Below are positions 1 to 10,066 of a stretch of 64,000 bases of DNA, piece by piece. The DNA is from Diphasiastrum complanatum. Its lineage: Eukaryota; Streptophyta; Lycopodiopsida; Lycopodiales; Lycopodiaceae. The stretch spans positions 19,377,815 through 19,441,814 of the forward strand of contig CM055107.1 of NCBI GenBank assembly GCA_029204225.1. The letters are read 5' to 3'. The position numbers were made by a program, and so were the translations under genes. The first letter of the stretch is position 1, and each line of letters opens with the position of its first letter. The notes under the pieces are model-generated. The model worked only from the letters and a program-made list of their open reading frames with translations. It ran no database searches and was not told the origin of the DNA.

Positions 1-1200
1 GATAAAAAGGTAACGCTTCCCTTTCCAGACTTCAACTCCTAGGCAATAGTGTAGCAAACCCAAATCTTTCATCTCAAACTCACTAGAAAGATTCTTCTTA
101 ACACAAGCAATAAGCTTCTTATTGCTTCCGGTGATGAGTAGATCATCCACATAGAGCACAACAACCACAAAGTCTTCTCCTTCCCTGAAGACATAAAGAT
201 TGCAATCAGACTTACTCTTCTCAAACCCTTGCCTTGCAAAATACTCGTCAATTCGGCTATACCAAGCCCTTGGCGCCTGTTTGAGCCCATACAAGGCTTT
301 CCTAAGCCTGCAAACCAGATTCTTCTTGCCTATTATTTCAAATCCCTGCGGTTGTTCCATGTAAACCTCCTCCTGTAGGTGCCCATTCAGAAAGGCACTC
401 TTGACATCCATTTGATGGACATCCCAATCAAAATATGAGGCTATAGCCAAAACGGTCCTGATAAATGTCATCTTAGCAACAGGTGCGAATGTCTCATCAT
501 AGTCTAGCCCCTCCTGCTGAGCATAGCCTTTCGCCACCAACCTTGCCTTGTACTTGTCCACTGTTCCATTGGCATGAAACTTGGTCTTATAGACCCACTT
601 GCAGCCTATTGGTTGCTTCCCTTCTGGCAATGTAGTGAGCTCCCATGTGTCATTCTTGACAATGGAGTCGTCCTACTCCTGCATGGCATGTTGCCATACC
701 TTTTCCTTCACGGCTTTGTGAAAGAACTGTGGCTCATCTGCATTCAGAATAGTGGACATAAGAGCAAAGTTAGTCTCTTGTCTCTCATGAGACCTAAGAG
801 ATCTTCTGACACCCTGTTCACTGCTCTCTCCTTCTTCCATCATTTGACCTTCTTTGATTGTTTCCCAATACCACCTAGGTAGCTTCTTCCTAGCAGTAGG
901 TGATGTGGATGGTGACCACGTATCCCATGGTACTGTCTTAGTCTTCCGTTTGTCCCCAACTTCGGCTTCTGATACTTGGCCAAAAAGAGGTCTCGAACTA
1001 GTAGGTTCGATTTCCTGTTGTTGCTCCTGCAGTTGAGGCTCACAGGACTCTTGACTAGGATCCTCATCCGTGGAATCAATCAAGGGTATGAACTCAGTAG
1101 TTCCTTCCTTCTCCTGCTCCTGTATCTTGGGTGAATGCTCTTCATCAAAGATGACATCTCGACTTAGGATCTTCTTCCTGTTTTCGAGATCATATAGCAC
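1..1200 (-). pseudogene. copia linker and reverse transcriptase, partial
   Basis: Continuation of the copia polyprotein after the frameshift. It starts with LYDLENRKKILSRDVIFDE, the conserved tail of the integrase module. A Gln/Glu/Ser-rich linker follows, then RT (KWVYKTKFHANG, KARLVAKGY, QMDVKSAFLNG, ALYGLKQAPRAWY). The catalytic YVDD box is at 153-142. A TAG at 675-673 interrupts the frame just before RT. The frame is then open to the window edge. RT is cut after the catalytic box, so RNase H and the LTR must lie to the left of the window. Confidence 0.9.
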
Positions 1201-1219
1201 ATAAGCTTTCTCACCTTCA

Positions 1220-2647
1220 CTATACCCAAGAAAGACACTTTACGGATTTTGCATCAAGTTTCTTCCGAAAGTCCTTTGGTATATGTGCATATGCTGTAAA
1301 CCCAAATACTCGAAGGCTGCCCACTTTGGGCTTGTTGCCACTATATGCTTCTTCTGGCGTGATTCCTTCAACAGCTTTGGTTGGACTTCTATTCAATAAA
1401 AAAACAGCAGTTGCTACCGCTTCTGCCCAAAAAGAATTTGGCAACCCCTTTGCCTTGAGCATGCTCCTCGCACACTCAACTATAGACCTGTTTTTCCGCT
1501 CAGCCACGCCGTTCTGCTGCGGTGTATGTGGAGCAATAAACTGTCTCTTTATCCCACATGCTTTGCAAAGATCTTTGAACTCATCAGAAATATACTCACC
1601 ACCCTTATCTGACCTGAGAGTCTTTAACCTCTTCCCTGTGTGGTTTTCCACCATAGCTTTCCACTGTTTGAAGTATTTGAACGCTTCAGATTTCAGCTTC
1701 AGAAAATAGACCCATACCTTCCGTGAGAAATCATCTACAAAGGTCATGAGATAGTATGCCCCCCCTGTTGATTTGACCTGCATGGGACCGCATAAATCTG
1801 ACTGCACAAGCTCAAGAATGCCCTTGGCCCTGGTAGCTTTCTCCTTTGGAAACTTTTTCCTCTGTTGCTTCCCTAATGCACAAGCCTCACATGTATCTGA
1901 AGAAGACTTAATGCTAGGAAGATCTACTACCATTTTGTGACTGTTCAAAACTTGCAAACTTTTATAACTCAAATGACCATATCTCTCGTGCCAAAGCTTG
2001 TCCCGATTAGTATCCCTTGCAGACAAGGCCTCTTGGCTAGGAATGGTTGTGAAAAGCTTGTAAAGACCTCCTTCTTGCATTCCCTTGGCTACCACCTTGA
2101 AGTTCTGATCTTTGTCTTTTACCAAACATGTAGAATCATCAAACTCTACCACCATGTTCTGTTTGGTAATGGCACCAACAGATAGCAAGTTCTTAGCCAA
2201 CCCCGGTACATGCAACACACTTTTAATTTCCTTCACCTCACCTGATGACAGTTGTACTGCAACTGTGCCTTTGCCCCTCACCGTACATGTAGAATTATCT
2301 CCAAGGCAAACATGCTGACCATCTTCTGTCTCCTCATAGGTGCTGAACCACTCTCTTTGAGGTGTCATGTGCTTTGAGGCTCTAGAATCAATGTACCATC
2401 CACCAAATGTGGATTCAGATGATAGGGCTGCGGTGAATAGCTCAAGCACACCAGATTGCTCCTCCTCTGCAACTTTGTCAACAAAGTGACCCTGCTGGTT
2501 CTTTCCCTTCTTCTGATCACTTTGCTTCTTCCTGCATTCAAAAGCAAAATGCCCATACTTACCACAATAGTTGCAGTTGCCCTTCCTCTTGGGTGTAGAT
2601 GAGGAATTGGTGCTTGACTCCTCTTCAACCTGTAACTTGGACACCTG
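1220..2647 (-). pseudogene. copia zinc knuckle, protease and integrase
   Basis: Middle of the copia polyprotein. It holds a CCHC knuckle (CNYCGKYGHFAFEC), then the protease active-site block WYIDSRASKHM, then GAG-pre-integrase (HERYGHLSYKSL followed by CEAC) and the integrase core (QSDLCGPM, FVDDFSRKVW, HTPQQNGVAERKN). The protease motif reads Asp-Ser-Arg where the family has Asp-Ser/Thr-Gly, so this copy is probably proteolytically dead. The frame stops at 1222-1220 in the conserved segment after the integrase. The homologous continuation is in another frame, which indicates a small indel near 1239. Confidence 0.9.
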
Positions 2648-3334
2648 CTACTCCAAGCTTTGCTTTGAGTTCTTCTTTTTGCCTTTACCTTTCTTCTGAA
2701 CGTTTTGCTTCTTCTTAGAAGCAAAAGCAGGCTCTGGATTATCTTCCCTTTCAAAAAGATTCTTCCTTCTCATCTCCTCCTGTAAAAGAAGACCACATAA
2801 CTCCCCAAAGGTTGGGAGTTTTTCCCTAGCAGAAAGGGACATCACATAGTCTTGATAGTTGAATGACAAGTTGTTCAAGACTATGGGGACAATACTCCTG
2901 TCACTTACTTTCTCTCCAACTGAAGCAAGCTGATCCATTAGGTCCTTGACCTTTGTAATATGATCACCAATTGTTGCACCTGCTTCCATCTTGAGAGTAT
3001 GTAACCTGTTTTGCAAATACACCAACTTGGCTGAATCCACTGTTTCAAACATAGACTTCAGAATTGTCCAAGCATCAGCTGCATCCCTTGCATTGCAAAT
3101 GTGAGGAATAATATTGTCCTTGACAGAAAGATTGATTATCCTATGAGCTTTCTGTCTCCTGTTCATGTAGTCCTTCAATTCAGGATCAGATGTTGGTACA
3201 GGTTTTGTACCTGTCATCACCTCCCAGCAATTCTTGTCCATCAAGATATTAGCCATCTTGAACTTCCACACTCTGTAGTTTGCGCCATCCAGTTTGCTAG
3301 ATTCACCCAGCAAACTCTCCCCAAGACTAGCCAT
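2648..3334 (-). pseudogene. copia Gag (UBN2-type) region
   Basis: Gag of the copia element. The likely start is the ATG at 3334-3332, because the protein then opens with the family pattern of a short Ser/Gly leader followed by LDGANYRVWKFKM, a typical plant copia Gag start. The frame is also open further upstream without family resemblance. The C-terminus is Lys-rich. The frame ends at a TAG (2650-2648), but the next codons of the same frame run straight into the CCHC zinc knuckle, so the stop splits what is normally one polyprotein. The bases after the stop (CAG GTG) fit the leaky CARYYA context only in part, so a mutation is the simplest explanation. Confidence 0.85.
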
Positions 3335-3439
3335 GCTAAAATCTGTGCTCAAACAAAAGCTCAACCTGAAAAAGATCAGAAAAGAAACAACTTCCAGCAA
3401 CAAGGGTTTGACCCCAAACTAGGGTATGTAGCCACTTCA

Positions 3440-4885
3440 AGGCTTGCGGAGGTCCGGCTCCTTTGGTTGAGCAGGTGGGAGTGGTTTCATAGGCCCCTGC
3501 ATGCCATGGCCCACATACTCCATCCACTTTGGAGGAATGAGGAGTAGTTCACAAATAGGGAGCTCAGGGATGGCTGGAATGCCTATATCTCCCGAGTTTA
3601 TCTTGATGTACGCGAGCAGGATAACTTGCTAGATGAGCTTCAGATTTTCAGGCAGGAGACCTTGGAGTTCGCCACTGGCCCACCGGCGCTTTTGAGAGAG
3701 GGTAATAAACTGACCATGTGGCATGGTCCATTACAGTTTAAACTTGTTACTTCACATTTTACTGCACAGTTAGTCAATCATATTGTAACTTGTTGGAACT
3801 TGGAACTTGGTTGCAACTTGCTAGTAGTAAGTACTAATTGCCCCTTGAACTGTGATTCAGGCCAGCTATGTCCTGTGTCATGGTGGTCGAAGTTTGGGGT
3901 TGATGTCCCCAAATTGCGTCGCCTTGTCGTCAAGATTCTCTCACAAGACTGCACTGCAGTCGCTTGTGAGAGGAACTGGAGTGTCCATTCCATGATTCAC
4001 ACAAAGAAGAGGAATCGACTATCATCAGCGCAGCTGGAGAGGTTGGTGTACGTACACACCAACCTGAGACTTTTGGGTAGACTCCAGACCACCGCAAAGC
4101 CTATCTAGGTAACTTGTAAGCCAAAAATTATAATTTCTAAATTCTAACATGTGATCCATCATCCCAGGTGGCAGGACCCAGTTGGCAATTAGTAGATACT
4201 ATTATACTAAATAGATCATATTACATACGACATAGTAGATACTAGATTGTACTATGTAGCTAAATTTTAACTTTTGTCAGGACTCGGCCCTCCAAATTTT
4301 GTCTTGATTTCAATGTGCATTGTGACATGTGCGTAGGTTAATCCCGATCTGATCGATGTGGCAAAGGTTTCAGAGTTGCCACCGAGAGACCAGTCAGAGG
4401 AGGACGTGTACGCATTCCTCCCTGAGGAGGCCATGCAGAGTGCAGGTGAGAAATTAGGATTGTCTAAGGTGATAGGACTTGAATTAAATTTTCGAAGTTT
4501 GAAGTTACTAATTATCGTAAATTGTAATTTACTAATTTGCAGGCAATAACACGTTTGTCCCTCTTTGTGTGCACTGTGCAGGGCCTGTCACTTGAGCAGA
4601 GCGTAGGAGGAGGGCAGGAGAGGGTAGCAGCTCCCGTGCTCATAGCCCCGAGGACGAGTCTGAGTCTGAGTCCGAGTCTGAGGCATCGTCAGGGTCAGAG
4701 TCCTCAGAGGAGGAGTATGAGGATGAGGAGTCCGAGGAGGGCGGGGATGAGGATGAGGGGCATCATACCTCTGCCTCTGATGAGGATTTCGCAGCTGAGC
4801 CTACCACTCGAGAGGCCACAGCAGGCTCCACAGCACCACCAACGAGTGGGAGGAGACTCAGGCGTAGGAGAGCTTAGAGTGCTCA
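3440..4885 (+). pseudogene. hAT transposase 3' exons (copy hAT-1)
   Basis: C-terminal part of a hAT-superfamily transposase in several exons. Near 3465-3560 the frame reads RWEWFHRPLHAMAHILHPLW, the segment preceding the dimerisation domain. A probable intron (about 3737-3859, acceptor GATTCAG) is followed by the hAT dimerisation domain with WWSKFG, CERNWS and IHTKKRNRL, ending about 4107. Further exons with GT-AG borders follow at about 4338-4446 and 4595-4876. The last encodes a Glu/Asp/Ser-rich tail ending RRLRRRRA and a stop. The 5' half of the transposase (BED finger, catalytic core) is absent, and the copia element abuts on the left. Copy hAT-3 at 58-63 kb has the same domain order and a similar acidic tail. 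Confidence 0.8.
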
Positions 4886-6440
4886 CTACAGCCTGCTCGG
4901 TGCTCATTGATGTCAGATGATTGTAGTATGTACATTAGATCATTGTAGTTACTAGTCTGTAGATGACACTACGATGTTCATGTCACTAGATGAGCATTGA
5001 CTCTTGAGCTGTTTACAGTGTAGTATGTACACATCATGATTTATCATAAGACACATCGCGCATTACATTGGTGACCGGACTCATGAGGCACCTGGCATTT
5101 GTATTTACTATTATGTTATGATTCATGAATCATGATATATTATGGATTCTAGAATCTAGTTTCAAGTTTCAAGTTTCTGATTCCTGAAGTTAAGTTTTAA
5201 CTGTAGTATGTACTATGTAGTCTGTTTAATGTTAGTCGATTATCTAATTACTAATGGTTAAAGCCTTAAAGGTTTAAAGTTTAAACTTTAAGTTTTACAA
5301 TTTTGATTTTGGTATTTAAATATTAATGTATTATGTTAGAAGTTACTAGTTAAAACTTAGTAGTTACTAGTTAGAACTTAGAAGTTAGTAGACTGTAGTT
5401 ACATATGTCATATAGATAATAGAATGTTTAATGTTAAAACTTCAATGTTGAATGATGAATGATGATGACAGATGTAAGATAAATCTAAGTTTCTAATCTA
5501 GATTTTTTTGGCTTTTTCAAGAGTCAAACATTGTCATAACCTTCTTGTTTATTCTTTTCTCCGATCTCGACATTGCAATTTGGCATTTGCAAATAAGTTT
5601 GAACTTCAACTTTCAAGTTTCAACTTTGAAACAAAATTACAATTTACAATCTACAATCCTAGTACCTACTACCTAGTACCTACGTACTACGTAGTATGGC
5701 CCCGGGTCTAGACTCTAGACTCTACCTAGTACCTAGCTAGTAGCTGCAGCCTGCAATTATTCATATCACTGATCAGTGATCACTGTACACTGTAGTTTGT
5801 ATCAGACTAGTAAGTGGACTGTGGTCACGACTCACGACTCACTAGTTAGTAGTTAGAAGTTAGAACTTAGTACTGAGACTTAACTTTCAAGTAGTCAGTG
5901 GTGAGTCGTGACTGGTCACTAATTAGTAATAACTATAATCTATTATCAGGAATCAGGATTCAGCTCTAGCCTCTGAGCTCAAGCCTCAAATTTCAGTTAT
6001 ACTCCAGGCTCCTAAATTCTAAACCTTGAGTTCCAACCGGCAACGTCCAAGTGGCCACTCGTTACAACTTACTCGGATCCACACTTGTCACTCACAGTCC
6101 TGAGTCTCGACTCTCCTTAGCAAGCAGTTGCCAGTGTCAAGTGAGCACTTAGCAGATCCTTGTACCTGGGTAGTAGGGGGCCGGGGCCACTGGGCCAGGA
6201 TATGGTTACAGCTTACAAGTTAGTAGTTACAAGTAAGTTACAACTTACAACTTTGAACTTTCAAGTTTCAACTTACTGCAATTCTCTTAAACTTGGGTCA
6301 TAATGTCATTCTAATTTCTGTAAATTCTGTTTTGAAAATTGAATCTTGATACGACAGGTCACACTGTCACAAGAGATCTGATTATCCTGAATTTTGATAT
6401 CTGTAGTTTTAGAGGAAGATTGAAATTGTTTAGCTATTAA
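4886..6440. other. non-coding, rich in short direct and inverted repeats
   Basis: No gene seen. The stretch is made of many short, overlapping repeats of AAGTT/AACTT and AGTAGTTAG type words, for example around 5345-5400, 5830-5890 and 6210-6265. Dense short subterminal repeats are typical of hAT elements, so this may be the 3' subterminal region of hAT-1. I could not define its terminal inverted repeat. Confidence 0.45.
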
Positions 6441-6504
6441 AATTTAAGTATCTGTACTATCAGTGAATGTTTGACTTTTTTTTTGAAGAATTGGAAAAAA
6501 AAAG

Positions 6505-6598
6505 GTTCGAACCGTTTTCCGATTCGAACCTCGCCTGGCGGTTCGAACCTCAAAGAATTGGTTCGAACCGGCCGGTTCGAATCGACCTGTTCGAATCG
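6505..6598. repeat. cluster of GGTTCGAACC palindromes
   Basis: At least six occurrences of the TTCGAA/GGTTCGAA core within about 90 bp, several as the perfect palindrome GGTTCGAACC. The core resembles the RNA polymerase III B box, but no A box or tRNA fold is seen. It lies in the presumed leader of LINE copy A. Confidence 0.8.
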
Positions 6599-6612
6599 GG
6601 ATGCAACCTTGG

Positions 6613-6684
6613 TCCTGGAACGGACCTCTGTCCTGGAGCGGATCTCTGTCCTGGAGCATACGTCTGTCCTGGAACGGACCTCTC
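6613..6684 (+). repeat. 18-bp tandem repeat, four units
   Basis: Four adjacent units of the pattern TCCTGGARCRGAYCTCTG at 6613, 6631, 6649 and 6667. More degenerate relatives continue to about 6790. They lie in the presumed 5' UTR of LINE copy A. Tandem monomers can serve as internal promoters in other LINE families, but here that is only an analogy. Confidence 0.8.
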
Positions 6685-6944
6685 TCTCTCACCTCTGACC
6701 TGGAGTGGACCTAGGACCTGGAACAGACCTCTGATCTGGAGCACAGATCTCTCCTGGAACGGATAGAGGACCTAGAACAGACCTGAGCATGGATCTGGAC
6801 ATGTTCCGGACTTGTGGGGCGACGTTCTGATCCTCAGTTCAGGAGCGCGGACCTGAGCCCCTGATGCACTACTGCTTCCTATCTGGTGACACCTGTTGAC
6901 CAACGGACCTACAGGGTTCCTGCTACAACCTTCAACACTGTCCT

Positions 6945-7655
6945 ATGGCTCCACGCAACAAACGAGGGGGAGGTACCTCCCCCCACTCTCCGCCATGCCC
7001 TGCTTTGGAAGGCCCAAAAAACACCCCCCTTTTGGTACCTGCTCCTGCCATCGTACCTGCTTTAAGTCTATGCATCGCATCCACTTCTAATCTGTCCACC
7101 ACATCTGCATCTGAATCCAAGACGGATGCTCACCCTACTGTCAAAACATTTGCGGTTAATCAACTGCCCACAATTGATTATACCCCTTCCAAACCTACTG
7201 AAGGCCTCTTCGCTTTTGACACAGCTTTATTCGACAAGAAATCATCGGACTCAAAAGACAATTACACCTCTTTGAACTTGAGAACGGCAAGCTGATTTTG
7301 GATCTCTGTGGGGTTAAAGAGCGAATGGAGCAGCTTGAACAAGAAAATGTATATCTTAAGCAACGGATTGCGGATATCCCTCAAAAGGTTTTGGAGGAGA
7401 CGTCGAACAAAATATCCAGCCTTGAGAAACGAGTGGAAGAAACGAAGACATGGGCAGCGCGTCTCAAAAACGATGGTAAGGTCGAATCTTCAAGCTCCGT
7501 TCAACATGTTGTTGTGAATTCTACATTGGAAGATATCTTTTCTGAGCAAGAAAGAAGGGCTAAAAAAGCCTTTAATATCCGGGTTAGGGGGATTCCCGAC
7601 GGGGATAAGCCCATTGAAGAGGCAAAAGACCTGCTTTTAACTAAGCTCACACACA
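6945..7655 (+). pseudogene. LINE copy A ORF1, frameshifted and truncated
   Basis: ORF1 starts with ATG at 6945 (MAPRNKRGGG, compare MAPKKKEG in copy B). The first frame is lost at about 7230. The conserved coiled coil (IRQEIIGLKRQLHLFE, then ERMEQLEQENVYLKQRI) continues in another frame. The nucleic-acid-binding region begins with KKAFNIRVRGIPDG near 7565 and breaks off after KLTH at about 7655. Comparison with copy B shows about 100 residues missing from the C-terminus. ORF1 proteins of this type bind the element RNA and form trimers through the coiled coil. Confidence 0.8.
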
Positions 7656-7661
7656 CCACGT

Positions 7662-8157
7662 GTCATGCCCATGACTGGTCTCGGGTAGCGTGTCCACGCT
7701 AGGGACTGGTAGACCAACAACCCGTAAGTTAATTGTGACTATAAGGGAATTGGGGCCCTTATGTGTACATGGTCATCGTTAATGTTTGTAGGCCTAAACA
7801 CATGGTGGTGGAGTTGGTATGGGTCTATCAGTGAGTCATTAAGGAACTGGATGACGTGGCCTAGATAGGCTGCAAAGGTGTCCAGTGAGGTGTCACAGTG
7901 CACTACTAGTGATGCATGGGCCTTGGAGGGGTATAAGTATACCTGTTGGGCTCTCACTAGTGTATGCTTGATTTTGTGATTAGTAGCTACATGCTACTGG
8001 TGTGACTCCTCTTTCCATGACTCTGATTGATCCATAGCCTGGGGGCTAGATCCGTTCAATCTAGGTTTGGTTGGGTTGGTTTATCCACCACATGTTCCCT
8101 TGTGTTGTTGCTTTGTATGGTATGCTTAGACTAGAATCCTATTGTGAGGACTTTATA
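7662..8157 (+). repeat. 5' LTR of gypsy element
   Basis: Inferred LTR between the broken LINE ORF1 and a primer-binding site at 8159. It starts TGTCATGCCC, a common start for plant gypsy LTRs, and contains a TATA-like GTATAAGTATA at about 7930. The 3' terminus is not a clean CA. No second copy of this LTR occurs in the window. Confidence 0.6.
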
Positions 8158-8158
8158 T

Positions 8159-8170
8159 TGGTATCAGAGC
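8159..8170 (+). other. primer-binding site, initiator tRNA-Met
   Basis: TGGTATCAGAGC, complementary to the 3' end of plant initiator tRNA-Met, lies immediately downstream of the LTR. It marks the start of minus-strand DNA synthesis for the gypsy element. Confidence 0.9.
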
Positions 8171-8269
8171 AATAAACAACGGGATAAACAAATGCAAAAT
8201 CTATTTAATCAACTGCAATCAATTAACTCTAACAACTTGGGCTACCAATCGGAAATATTTCCGGTGATA

Positions 8270-8970
8270 AAAAGTTTAAGCGCCCGGAAGTTGTTGAAGA
8301 CTGGATAAACCATTGGACAAGCTATTTTAGCTTGCACAACGTCCCAGAGGATAAACGAATATCATCGGATCTATTGTTTCTGGAAGGTAAAGCCTCTTCT
8401 TGGTGGAGGGAACTTTCCATGAAACCGGTGACTTGGGCTGGATTCCTGACGGAATTCCGGAAAGCTTTTGTCACGATAGACGATTCCAAGCTATATATTC
8501 GATTTATCAACTGCAAAATGGGCAGCCGAGAACTGGACGGTTATGTCCAAGAGTTCTTGGACTCTTTCGCAAAAGTGCCGCTATTTGATCGTAAGTTAGC
8601 ACAGTGGCAATTTATTGCCGGACTGCCAGCTGACTATCAAAATGAATGCAAACGTAATATCCTTAACTCACTAGAGGATGCTATCCGTGTCGCGAAAGCC
8701 TACGATAATACAGTTGTTGCATCACGGAAAAGCGTGCACGACCAAACGGCCCCAAAACCCAAGCAAGAAAAATCTAACAAGCGTAAGAAGCAGTTTTTTG
8801 ACGAGCTGGAAGCAAAAGCGTACCAGCACCCAAAAAAGAAGAAGAATAAGAAAAAACTGGTGGTCAAAGACATTGATGGCACTTAAACAAAATCTGTGTT
8901 TCCTCTGCAATAAACCCGGGCACCGTGCCAAACAGTGCCCTGAACGGAAAACAAAGTCGTCAAGTTTCAT
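8270..8970 (+). pseudogene. gypsy Gag and CCHC knuckle
   Basis: Retrotransposon Gag core with VVEDWINHW, FLEGKASSWW and EFRKAFV, then a Lys-rich tail. The first frame stops at 8884-8886. The zinc knuckle CFLCNKPGHRAKQC follows in another frame at about 8900-8940, so one frameshift separates capsid from knuckle. A related Gag occurs in the relic at 45.0-45.7 kb (minus). Confidence 0.8.
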
Positions 8971-9093
8971 GATTGTGGATTTACCGGCAAGTAAATTGGA
9001 AGTTAATTTGTTGAATAATTGTGACTGTACTTGTAACGTTAGTGCACTCTCTTTCAAGTTATTTCTGGAGAGACCGATGTACTTCCATCGCCG

Positions 9094-10066
9094 ATGATTT
9101 TCTCGGCTGAATTAATTGAGAAACTTCATGATTCTGAGTATGAATTCTTTCACTTGCTTTTGAATTCTTGTATGCATTGTGATGTTGGGGATGTGAATGT
9201 GTTTTCATGCTTTAACACCGAAAATTCGCATCAGGAACAACAGCTTTTGCAAGATTTAAAGCAAGAGTTTAGTGAAGTTTTTCCGAAGCAGCTACCTTAT
9301 GGACTACCACCCGCTCGGTCGGTGGATCATAAGATAGATCTTTTGCCCGATAGTCGTCCTATCTTCAGACAACCATATCGGTTTAGTCAGAAGGAAGAGG
9401 AGGAAGTGGCTAGGCAGATCGAGGAGTATCTCAGGATGGGACACATAAGACCAAGTAAATCTCCATGGGGAGCACCTGTCCTTCGTAAGAGTAAGAAAGA
9501 TGGGAGTTTCCGGCTATGTGTAGATTACAAGGGTCTAAACAAACTTACAGTTAAAAATAAATACCCGTTGCCCAGGATGGATGATCTCATAGATCGATTG
9601 AATGGAACTAAATACTTCACAAAAATTGATCTACGTATGGGATACCATCAGATTAGGATACATCCGGAAGATGTATCTAAAACCGGTTTTAGGACCAGGT
9701 TTGGCCACTACGAGTTTCTTGTATTGCCTTTTGGTTTGACGAATGCTCCGGCTACTTTCTAGCAAATGATGAACGATTTATTTCGTCCATATGTGGGGAA
9801 GTTCGTAGTAGTGTTTCTGGACGATATTTTGATCTATATCAGAACACTCAAAGAGCATGCTAAGCATCTCCGTACTGTCTACGTATCTTAAGACAAGAGA
9901 AGCTTTATGCAAAAGAATCAAAGTCGAATTCTTTAAGAAGGAACTTCTTTACCTAGGTCATAAGATTACCTCCTTTGGGATCAAGATTGATGAAGAAAAG
10001 GTGAAGACGGTAGTGAAATGGCCAATTCCTAAAACGGTGCGTGAACTTAAGTCATTCTTAGGTTTC
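9094..10066 (+). pseudogene. gypsy reverse transcriptase, broken
   Basis: RT domain of a gypsy element: [53 protein letters not shown] and [17 protein letters not shown] at 9760-9762 follows directly. Reading on gives the catalytic FLDDILIY at about 9817-9840 and the thumb segment with FLGF near 10060. An additional frameshift lies between about 9850 and 9900. RNase H and integrase are absent. Confidence 0.9.

Larger units (their letters stand above)
1..3420 (-). mobile_element. Ty1/copia retrotransposon, cut by window start
   Basis: Minus-strand copia element in the order gag, zinc knuckle, protease, integrase, reverse transcriptase, which is the diagnostic Ty1/copia order. It runs off the left edge inside RT, so RNase H and the 3' LTR are not seen. 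Upstream of the gag ATG I find neither an LTR nor a tRNA primer-binding site before hAT sequence begins near 3440, so the 5' LTR seems to be missing. Coding is broken by in-frame stops at 2650-2648 and 675-673 and by a frameshift near 1239. It is a decayed copy, lying on the same strand as the host dehydrogenase gene. Confidence 0.9.
6440..7655 (+). mobile_element. LINE copy A, 5' part (5' UTR and ORF1)
   Basis: 5' end of a non-LTR retrotransposon of the same family as copies B-H. A repeat-rich leader (palindromic GGTTCGAACC cluster, then 18-bp tandem repeats) is followed by ORF1. Homology to ORF1 of copy B ends within the ORF1 C-terminal half at about 7655, where an LTR element begins. The exact 5' boundary is not visible. 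Confidence 0.7.

Noticed and set aside
2644-2650. Programmed readthrough at the copia gag stop
   Set aside because: Single copy, the rest of the polyprotein has another stop and a frameshift, and no downstream hairpin is evident. Mutation is simpler.
6505-6598. tRNA-like B-box motifs as a tRNA or SINE gene
   Set aside because: No A box at the right distance, no cloverleaf, and no Pol III terminator that would fit. Repeated palindromes explain the motif.
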